Shown: positions 1 to 5,988 of the stretch, one piece after another | Numbering within the stretch: position 1 is the stretch's first letter | How the letters are laid out: every line of letters begins with the position of its first letter | Source: an uncultured Collinsella sp. | GTDB taxonomy: Bacteria > Actinomycetota > Coriobacteriia > Coriobacteriales > Coriobacteriaceae | Direction: 5' to 3' | Assembly (NCBI GenBank): GCA_900541785.1 | Contig: UQKY01000062.1 | Span: 1-9,023 of the forward strand | Length of the DNA stretch: 9,023 nt | Position numbers and translations under genes: made by a program | The notes under the pieces: model-generated | Told to the model about the DNA's origin: nothing | What the model saw: the letters and a program-made list of their open reading frames with translations, nothing else | Database searches by the model: none

Positions 1-1725
1 AAGCGAGGCCTTCGTAATGCCGAGGAGGACGTTGTCGTAGCTGGCGGGGCGCAGGGCTGCCGCATCGGCAAGCGACGCAAAGCGCACCTGGGCGCGCGGC
101 GCGCGGTCGACCTCGTAGGTCTCGTAATCGTATGCGGTGCTGCGCTTGTCCACCTTGGTACGAACGCCGTCGAGCACGGGCACGGTCGCGGCCTGCGACA
201 CGTCGAGCGCGCGGGCGTCGTTCATAAGGATGTCGATGGCATGTCGCAGCAGGGTGGTCTCCGCCTGGCGACGAGCCTGACCATCAAGGCCTCCAAGGGC
301 GCGATCGGGCAACGCCTCGGCGACGGCGAGCATGGCCTTGAGCGCCGTCACGGGTTTGTCGCGCCACAGCGCTTGGAACACGTCCGAGACCACGCACGGC
401 ACGTTCTTAAACCAGTTCTCATCACTGGCAGCTTTGCGCGTACCCCTCACCTGGCCCTGTACGCTCTGCAGCAGGCTCTTGACGGCCGTGGTGGTCTTGC
501 CGCGCGACAGGCGCATGTTCTTGTCGAAGGTGCGCGCGCTGGCGGCATCGGCACCCGAAAGCGGACTGTAAATCCAGTCGGTAAGCTCCGGCGCGGGCCA
601 CCACTCGGTCTTAGAGGCGGTGCCCTCATCGGCGGCCTTCATGCGCTCGATCAGATTGGCGAGCGCCGTGAACTGCCTGCCCGCGATGGATTGGGAAAAC
701 GCCGTGAACTCGGTTGTCTCGGCCGCAATATGACGCGCCGCCAAACGGGCAGCGAGTTCACCGAACAGCTGGGGCGCCCGGGCAGACACCACGAGCACGC
801 GGTCGGGGTCCGCGGACGCCGCGGCACCGCCGTCGACCGCGGCGTCCTCACACGTTTTTACCAGCTCATCGATTGCATCCACATAGGCGTGGGCGCGGGC
901 GTGAGGGCCGGCAACCTCTACAAAGGTAGGCTGAGCGGCGGACTTGAAGGCAGTCTGGGGCGCGGCGGCACCCTCCCCCAGCGGCGCGGCCTCAAACAGC
1001 ACACCGCGGGCATCAAAGGCGGCAGCAAGTTCCTCGCGCATTGCCGCCTGCTCGCGGGCAAGCAGCACAACGACTTCTCCCCCATTGTTCGCCACGGCCG
1101 ACAGCAGCTCGAGCAGGCCGTGCGTAAACGATGTGATACCGCGCACACATACCGCGCGGGCGCACGCCGGCAGGCTGTCGGCCAGCACCTCGGCCATAAG
1201 GTCAGCCGCCTCGCAGGGCTCGACCATGTCTCGACGGTCCAAGCCGCTCGCATAGGCACTCAGCAGCTCGAACACGCGAGCCTCGGCGTCGCTCTTGGGA
1301 TCGGGCCGGCAAACGTCGCCGCGGCAGCGCTCGGCACCCGTTCCCGCTACGCCCGGCAGCACATCGCGGGCCATGCGCGCGAGCATGCGCACCGTGCCCT
1401 GACTGCGCGAAAGCGGCTGCAGGTCGGCATCGTCGCGACGGGCGATCATGTCCGAGAACAGCATCTGGCGTTGCATGTTGTCGACGAAGCTGCGGCCATC
1501 GCCCATAAGCTCCCACATCGAACGGAGCCACGACGCAGGGGGTTTGTAGTCAACGCCCAGCGAGGCGCCAGCAACCGCAGCATCGTGACGGCACAGGTCG
1601 AGCTCGGCAAACGAGGGTGCCAGCAAAACGGCATGCCCGTGGCGGGCAACCAGGTCGGCGAGCAACGCCGCCTCGGCATCGCTCAAGTCCGCACCGGTAT
1701 TGGTGGTATAGATTCGAACAGGCAT
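1..1725 (-). CDS. AddB-like / PD-(D/E)XK nuclease family protein, N-terminal part (3' end beyond window)
   Basis: Reading the minus strand from the ATG at 1725 gives 575 codons without a stop to the left edge. The start has GGAGG only 3 nt upstream, which is a tight spacing. The protein begins MPVRIYTTNTGADLSDAEAA and has the Ala/Leu/Glu/Arg-rich make-up of a normal soluble protein. It contains a stretch with VLLAPSFAELDLCRHDAA followed by ASWLRSMWELMGDGR, and ends in the window with SYDNVLLGITKASL. This resembles the inactive UvrD-like N-terminal region of actinobacterial AddB-type proteins, partners of the AddA helicase-nuclease in double-strand break repair. I see no GxxGxGK(T/S) Walker A motif near the N-terminus, and the diagnostic C-terminal nuclease and cysteine motifs would lie outside the window. 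That it is a real gene is near certain; the family call is moderate, from remembered similarity. The alternative is an uncharacterised large protein. Confidence 0.6.
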   Translation of the reverse strand, partial: MPVRIYTTNTGADLSDAEAALLADLVARHGHAVLLAPSFAELDLCRHDAAVAGASLGVDYKPPASWLRSMWELMGDGRSFVDNMQRQMLFSDMIARRDDADLQPLSRSQGTVRMLARMARDVLPGVAGTGAERCRGDVCRPDPKSDAEARVFELLSAYASGLDRRDMVEPCEAADLMAEVLADSLPACARAVCVRGITSFTHGLLELLSAVANNGGEVVVLLAREQAAMREELAAAFDARGVLFEAAPLGEGAAAPQTAFKSAAQPTFVEVAGPHARAHAYVDAIDELVKTCEDAAVDGGAAASADPDRVLVVSARAPQLFGELAARLAARHIAAETTEFTAFSQSIAGRQFTALANLIERMKAADEGTASKTEWWPAPELTDWIYSPLSGADAASARTFDKNMRLSRGKTTTAVKSLLQSVQGQVRGTRKAASDENWFKNVPCVVSDVFQALWRDKPVTALKAMLAVAEALPDRALGGLDGQARRQAETTLLRHAIDILMNDARALDVSQAATVPVLDGVRTKVDKRSTAYDYETYEVDRAPRAQVRFASLADAAALRPASYDNVLLGITKASL

Positions 1726-1773
1726 GGTCCTCCACTCAAACCGTTCGCAATAATCAATGCATCCATCCTACCC

Positions 1774-1811
1774 GCCCACGCGGACAGATTTGCCCCACGC
1801 CAACAGATTTG
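1774..1811. repeat. Imperfect 19-bp tandem direct repeat
   Basis: Two adjoining 19-bp units (1774-1792 and 1793-1811) match at 16 of 19 positions. Both contain CCCACGC and end in ACAGATTTG. The second unit overlaps the left end of the large inverted repeat at 1808. The pair lies in the leader of the AddB-like gene on the minus strand. Its function is unknown. Confidence 0.6.
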
Positions 1812-1896
1812 ATCCCTCGGGGACGGAGGAAAACGGATCACCGAAGGGGCCAGTCTAACCATGCAATCCGTTTTCCTCCGTCCCCGAGGGATCAAA
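1808..1896. repeat. Perfect 31-bp inverted repeat with 27-nt loop
   Basis: The left arm (1808-1838) begins TTTGATCCCTCGGGG and is an exact reverse complement of the right arm (1866-1896). The loop is 1839-1865. No coding frame uses it. It directly abuts the T-tract of the yerC terminator, so read-through RNA from the right would fold into a very stable hairpin before reaching the AddB-like gene. A perfect dyad of this length is far stronger than a terminator needs and suggests a MITE/REP-like dispersed element. I believe similar ATCCGTTTTCCTCCGTCCCC strings recur in Collinsella intergenic DNA, but that is from memory. Confidence 0.85.
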
Positions 1897-1919
1897 AAAC
1901 CGCCCCCGAAGGGACGGTT
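1894..1919 (-). terminator. Rho-independent terminator of yerC
   Basis: On the minus strand AACCGTCCC-TTCG-GGGGCGGTT forms a 9-bp stem with a UUCG tetraloop and one G-U wobble, followed by six T. The wobble pairs only in minus-strand RNA (it would be C-A on the plus strand) and the T-run is on that side, so the direction is clear. It ends about 27 nt after the yerC stop codon. Confidence 0.9.
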
Positions 1920-1945
1920 CTGCGCAATTCGTTTTTGCCGCTGGC

Positions 1946-2245
1946 CTACTCGCCGTCCTCCAGTTTGATGAGGATCTTGCGATAGCCACCGTACTCGCCA
2001 TTAAGCGCCTTGGACACGCGGCTCACCGTGGTGGACGAAGCGCCGGTGCGGGCCTGAACCTCAACATAGGGCTCGCCCTCATCCAGATAGCGCGCGACCT
2101 GCAGGCGCTGCGATAAATCGCAAATCTCGCGCGGCGTGCAGATATCGGTTAAAAACGCCTGGATATCGTTCTCGTCATCCAAAAGACTAAATGCGTGGAC
2201 CAGCTGCTTGACATCAGGCTTGTCAAACATGTTCTCGATATTCAT
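1946..2245 (-). CDS. yerC: YerC/YecD family TrpR-related transcriptional regulator
   Basis: This 99-residue protein has the whole YerC/TrpR-like fold: an N-terminal helical part with AFSLLDDENDIQAFLTDICT (about 18-37), then REICDLSQRLQVARYL (39-54), and a helix-turn-helix around 57-82 with TGASSTTVSRVSKALN. The end, GGYRKILIKLEDGE, is typical of the family. These are small cytoplasmic dimeric DNA-binding proteins related to the Trp repressor. The tryptophan-binding role is not established for the YerC branch, so its effector and targets are unknown. The start is supported by GGCGGTGATC, nearly matching the full anti-Shine-Dalgarno complement and ending one nt before the ATG; an in-frame TGA just upstream rules out a longer protein. 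It is followed by its own terminator and looks monocistronic. Confidence 0.93.
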   Translation of the reverse strand: MNIENMFDKPDVKQLVHAFSLLDDENDIQAFLTDICTPREICDLSQRLQVARYLDEGEPYVEVQARTGASSTTVSRVSKALNGEYGGYRKILIKLEDGE

Positions 2246-2569
2246 CGATCACCGCCAAACCCGCCATAAGGCATCGAAGTTGATACTGACATCGGGCATC
2301 GTTCGCCCGTAATATGCAATAAAACTATGCATGGGCTATTTGCCCGTAGCAGTGTAGCACACCACCAAACTAAAGCGACAAGACTCTCTGCCAGCGGCAC
2401 GTTTTTCAGGACGAACGCCGTTTAGAAACCGAATGCGCACGTAAGCTCCACGAATATTTGAGACAATGGGCGCCCAGACACCGCGGCGCGTCCGCGTAAC
2501 CATCCAAGTCGCCGCCGCAAGCCGCTTCACGCGACGCCAGCAACCCCGGCGCAAGAAAGGATTCACGCC
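2246..2569. other. Divergent intergenic region between yerC and the 4-TM membrane gene
   Basis: No gene is supported in these 324 bases. The yerC-proximal part (2293-2345) holds three consecutive short dyads: CGGGC/GCCCG at 2293-2309, ATGCA/TGCAT at 2314-2332 and GGGC/GCCC at 2333-2345. All would sit in the yerC leader if the promoter at 2351-2381 is right. The plus-strand promoter of the membrane gene is not clear: GACAAT at 2462-2467 is the best -10, without a good -35. The rest shows nothing I can name. Confidence 0.4.
2351..2381 (-). promoter_or_regulatory. Candidate promoter for yerC
   Basis: On the minus strand TTGTCG (2381-2376) is followed after 19 nt by TACACT (2356-2351), preceded by TG one base upstream (extended -10). 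The spacer is long, but the extended -10 would compensate. Predicted transcription starts near 2344, giving a leader of about 100 nt. Confidence 0.4.
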
Positions 2570-2935
2570 ATGCGCTTTATGCTTAACTGGCTCTTCACCT
2601 CGATCGCCATCGCGATCGCCACGTTCCTCGTCCCCGGCATCCAGCCCTTCGGCTTTGCCGAGGCCTGGGTCTGCTTTGCCTTTGTGGGACTGTTCCTCAA
2701 CATCGTCGATTCGTTCGTCAAACCGTTCCTCACGGTCATCTCGCTGCCGCTCACAATCATTACGCTCGGCATTTTCCAGCTCGTGCTCAACAGCTTTATG
2801 CTGGAGCTTGCCAGCTACCTGTCGGTCAACCTGTTGGGCGTCGGCATCTCCATCGCCGGCTTTGGCTCGGCCTTTATGGGCAGCATCCTGGTGTCCATCA
2901 TGCGCAGCATCCTCGATAGTCTTGCCGAGGACTAA
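2570..2935 (+). CDS. Phage holin family protein (YvlD-like, 4-TM superfamily)
   Basis: The protein has 121 residues with about four hydrophobic segments, near 5-24, 31-49, 54-78 and 84-113, and only short charged ends, so it is an integral membrane protein. The block NIVDSFVKPFLTVISLP (44-60) followed by LTIITLGIFQLVLNSFML is the signature of the YvlD/mycobacterial 4-TM family (Pfam 04020), usually annotated phage holin family protein. Despite the name these are chromosomal genes, some in envelope-stress operons, and a holin activity is not shown. AAAGGA sits about 8 nt before the ATG. The gene is monocistronic, closed by the strong hairpin at 2977-3016. Family assignment is strong; cellular role is unknown. 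Confidence 0.9.
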   Translation: MRFMLNWLFTSIAIAIATFLVPGIQPFGFAEAWVCFAFVGLFLNIVDSFVKPFLTVISLPLTIITLGIFQLVLNSFMLELASYLSVNLLGVGISIAGFGSAFMGSILVSIMRSILDSLAED

Positions 2936-2976
2936 AACGGCCATTCCGACCGTGTCCGTCTCAACAGCCCAAAACG

Positions 2977-3016
2977 AAGGCCGCCCATCGCAAAAATGGG
3001 CGGCCTTCTTATTTGT
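2977..3016 (+). terminator. Strong terminator after the 4-TM gene, possibly bidirectional
   Basis: AAGGCCGCCCAT (2977-2988) pairs perfectly with ATGGGCGGCCTT (2996-3007) over a 7-nt loop, followed by TTCTTATTTGT. On the other strand the hairpin is followed by TTCGTTTT, so it may also stop transcripts of the Rrf2 gene, whose stop codon lies about 70 nt to the right. Confidence 0.9.
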
Positions 3017-3077
3017 CAATCCTCAGAGGGCAAGAAAATCTACCATTTCCACCCCGTCCCCAAATGGCAGGTGTGGG

Positions 3078-3506
3078 TTAGATGACGTAGTCGTAGCCTT
3101 CGCTGGGGGCGACGAGCTGGTCGAGCGTCACGCCGTCGAGGTAATCGTTGATGAGCTTGTCCAGGTTCTTCCACACGTCGAGCGTGGGACACTCATCAGA
3201 TCGCGAGCAACCCTTGCAGTCGCCATCCAGGCAGGCGACCGGCGCCAGGCTGCCCTCGGTCAAGCGCAGGATCTCGCCCACCGTGTACTGCTCGGGCGGG
3301 CGCGTGAGCACGTAGCCGCCGCCCTTGCCACGCATGCCCGAGAGCATGTTGGCGCGCACGAGCGTAGCCAAGATGTTCTCGAGATATTTCTCGGAAATCC
3401 CCTGTCGCGCCGCAATCTCTTTGAGCGGGATGCGACCGGCCGCCTGGTGCTCGGCCAGGTCAACCATAACGCGCAGGGCGTACCTGCCCTTAGTAGAAAC
3501 CAACAT
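3078..3506 (-). CDS. Rrf2 family transcriptional regulator (IscR/CymR-like)
   Basis: The 142-residue length is normal for Rrf2 proteins. It starts MLVSTKGRYALRVMVDLAEH, with a winged helix-turn-helix through IPLKEIAARQGISEKYLENIL (about 26-46) and the wing GMRGKGGGYVL (57-67). A cysteine cluster follows at C92, C97, C100 and C106. In IscR three cysteines in this region bind a [2Fe-2S] cluster; four are available here. It is therefore probably a cytoplasmic Fe-S-sensing repressor, although CymR-type control through cysteine synthase is also conceivable. It is divergent from cysK with 253 bp between them, and Rrf2 regulators commonly control such a neighbour and themselves. GAAAGG precedes the ATG by about 11 nt. 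The family is near certain; ligand and targets are inferred. Confidence 0.95.
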   Translation of the reverse strand: MLVSTKGRYALRVMVDLAEHQAAGRIPLKEIAARQGISEKYLENILATLVRANMLSGMRGKGGGYVLTRPPEQYTVGEILRLTEGSLAPVACLDGDCKGCSRSDECPTLDVWKNLDKLINDYLDGVTLDQLVAPSEGYDYVI

Positions 3507-3542
3507 ATATAGTGCTGCCTTTCGGTCTTTTAGTCCGTTGAA

Positions 3543-3586
3543 ATTCTAGCCGAAAAATTAGCTTTGGAAATACCCGTTCCGGTCAA
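3543..3586 (-). promoter_or_regulatory. Candidate promoter region of the Rrf2 gene
   Basis: Two overlapping minus-strand options exist: TTGACC (3586-3581), an 18-nt spacer and GCTAAT (3562-3557); or TTTCCA (3570-3565), a 16-nt spacer and TAGAAT (3548-3543). A short dyad GGAA-7-TTCC (3567-3580) lies across them and could be an autoregulatory site. Sequence alone does not decide which is used. Confidence 0.4.
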
Positions 3587-3623
3587 GATGGTTAATCGAC
3601 TCGTAATAATCTTCTTTTTCCTA

Positions 3624-3652
3624 TTGCATTACTAGGCTTTAGTGTCTACTAT
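3624..3652 (+). promoter_or_regulatory. Sigma70-type promoter of cysK
   Basis: TTGCAT (3624-3629), a 17-nt spacer and TACTAT (3647-3652) give a near-consensus promoter. Predicted start is near 3659, with a leader of about 100 nt. CCTA (3620-3623) and TAGG (3633-3636) form a small dyad across the -35, a natural place for repression by the adjacent Rrf2 protein. Confidence 0.7.
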
Positions 3653-3674
3653 GCTTGCCAACAGCTAAACGAAC

Positions 3675-3687
3675 AACCTATAAGGTT
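3675..3687. promoter_or_regulatory. Perfect dyad in the cysK leader, candidate operator
   Basis: AACCTATAAGGTT is a perfect 5-bp inverted repeat around ATA, at about +16 to +28 from the predicted cysK start. A second dyad, GCCGT-8-ACGGC, lies further down the leader (about 3710-3727). Either could be an operator or a small RNA hairpin. There is no direct evidence of use. Confidence 0.3.
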
Positions 3688-3759
3688 TATGGGTTTATCT
3701 GCTAGACACGCCGTAAAACCACACGGCAACCAGCAACTTGAACACTTTGGAGGTTCACC

Positions 3760-4698
<939 letters not shown>

Positions 4699-4798
4699 GG
4701 GCCCGTCACTTGTCGATAGGCCCAAGGCACGCCGGTCTACCCTCTCTTCTGGCGGCCTGAGCTCATCCCAACAGGGTGTCCCACAGGACGTCCGAACT

Positions 4799-4807
4799 TG
4801 CTACAAT
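4799..4807 (+). promoter_or_regulatory. Candidate extended -10 promoter upstream of mnmA
   Basis: TGCTACAAT contains a TGn extension and a TACAAT -10 box. No good -35 is visible 16-18 nt upstream. If used, transcription would start at about 4813, at the first base or so of the hairpin that follows. Confidence 0.4.
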
Positions 4808-4811
4808 GTCT

Positions 4812-4850
4812 GCGGCGCGGAACCAGCCTCCCGCGCCGCTTTTCTTTTTT
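4812..4850 (+). terminator. Hairpin with T-tract between cysK and mnmA
   Basis: GCGGCGCGG (4812-4820) pairs perfectly with CCGCGCCGC (4831-4839) over a 10-nt loop, followed by TTTTCTTTTTT. It is a textbook plus-strand terminator for cysK. It lies only 30 nt before the mnmA start codon and just after a -10-like box, so it may instead be the 5' end of the mnmA message. Confidence 0.85.
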
Positions 4851-4879
4851 GGCCACATGCCACCAAGGAGAACCTCCCC

Positions 4880-5980
4880 ATGCACAACAAGCGCGTGCTC
4901 GTCGCCATGAGCGGCGGCGTCGATTCCAGCGTGACCGCGTACCTGCTCAAAAGCCAGGGCTACGAATGCGTCGGCGCCACCATGCGCCTCACCTGCCCCG
5001 CACCCGACCCCGCCACGGGCATGAGTAAGGTCGACCGCGACATCGCCGACGCAAAGGCCGTCGCCGAGCGCCTGGGGATACCTCACCATGTGCTCGACCT
5101 GCAGCAGACGTTCGACCACAGCGTTATCGAGCGTTTTGTGAACGCCTACCAGGAGGGACTGACGCCCAATCCGTGCATTATCTGCAACCGCCACATTAAG
5201 TTTGGCGCGTTGCTGGATGCAGCGCTGGACATGGGCTGCGACTACATCGCAACGGGACATTACGCCAAAACAAGCCAGGCGGCAGACGGCACCTGGCAGC
5301 TACATCGCGGCGAGGACCCCAAAAAGGACCAAAGCTACTTTTTGTATTCGCTTACGCAGGAGCGCCTGGCACACACGATCTTTCCGCTGGCAGGCCTAGA
5401 CAAAGAGCGCGACGTGCGCCGCATAGCCGCCGAGCAGGGCTTTACCAACGCCCAGAAGGCCGAAAGCGAGGACATCTGCTTTATTCCAGACGGTGACTAC
5501 GCGGGCTATATCGAGCGCCGCTGCGGACATCCCGCTGCACCGGGCGACATTGTGTGGCGCGACGGCAGCGTGGTCGGGCGCCATAACGGCGCGTTGCGCT
5601 ATACCATCGGCCAGCGCAAGGGCCTGGGCGTCGCGATGGCGCATCCCGTGTATGTGACGGGCGTCGATGCCGCCAGCAACACCGTGCATTTGGGCGAGGC
5701 CGAGGACCTAACCGCCTCTGCCCTCACGGCCGATGAGTGGATCTGGAGCGCGCCGGACGCACGCATGGAGGCAGAGCTCGATGCCGGCGGCATTCGCGTA
5801 GGCGCCAAGTACCGCTACCGTCAGAAAGACCAGGCAGCGACCCTTACGCGTGACGAAGACGGGCAAATGCTGCTAACTTTTGACGAGCCGCAACGAGCCA
5901 TCGCCCCCGGCCAAGCCGTTGTAGTCTATCGCGGCGACATCGTCCTGGGCGGCGGCACCGTGACCGGCGCACTTAAGTAG
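4880..5980 (+). CDS. mnmA: tRNA-specific 2-thiouridylase MnmA
   Basis: MnmA adenylates and thiolates the wobble uridine (s2U34) of Lys, Glu and Gln tRNAs, using sulfur passed from a cysteine desulfurase. The 366-residue length is typical. The PP-loop SGGVDSS is at 11-17, NPCIICN at 97-103, TGHY at 125-128, the KDQSYFLY block at 149-156 and GQRKGLG at 244-250. The catalytic cysteines correspond to C102 and C200 (in SEDICFI). C99 gives an additional CxxC, where E. coli has Asp. AAGGAG 9 nt before the ATG fixes the start; the frame stays open upstream across cysK, but that part is a shadow. No cysteine desulfurase gene lies in the window. The gene ends 8 bp from a convergent gene with no visible terminator. 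Confidence 0.96.
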   Translation: MHNKRVLVAMSGGVDSSVTAYLLKSQGYECVGATMRLTCPAPDPATGMSKVDRDIADAKAVAERLGIPHHVLDLQQTFDHSVIERFVNAYQEGLTPNPCIICNRHIKFGALLDAALDMGCDYIATGHYAKTSQAADGTWQLHRGEDPKKDQSYFLYSLTQERLAHTIFPLAGLDKERDVRRIAAEQGFTNAQKAESEDICFIPDGDYAGYIERRCGHPAAPGDIVWRDGSVVGRHNGALRYTIGQRKGLGVAMAHPVYVTGVDAASNTVHLGEAEDLTASALTADEWIWSAPDARMEAELDAGGIRVGAKYRYRQKDQAATLTRDEDGQMLLTFDEPQRAIAPGQAVVVYRGDIVLGGGTVTGALK

Positions 5981-5988
5981 CCGCGGGT

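Noticed and set aside
241..1812. 523-codon open frame on the plus strand
   Set aside because: It is the exact antisense of the AddB-like gene in codon register. The open frame comes from high GC and the lack of TCA/TTA/CTA triplets; its product is Arg/Gly/His-rich with no domain, and no ribosome site is seen.
2570..2935. A prophage, suggested by the name phage holin family
   Set aside because: No lysin, integrase or structural phage gene is nearby. This family is widespread in chromosomes and the name is historical.
2336..3019. 227-codon minus-strand frame over the 4-TM gene
   Set aside because: It is a shadow: highly charged, low-complexity, crossing the terminator hairpin, and antisense to a recognised membrane protein.
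3043..3067. CCATTT-13-AAATGG dyad downstream of the Rrf2 gene
   Set aside because: Only a 6-bp AT-leaning stem with a long loop and no T-tract. It is too weak to call a terminator; the hairpin at 2977-3016 is the better candidate.
2466..3512. 348-codon plus-strand frame spanning the 4-TM gene and Rrf2 antisense
   Set aside because: It runs through a terminator and two real genes in a wrong frame; Ser/Arg-rich with no domain.
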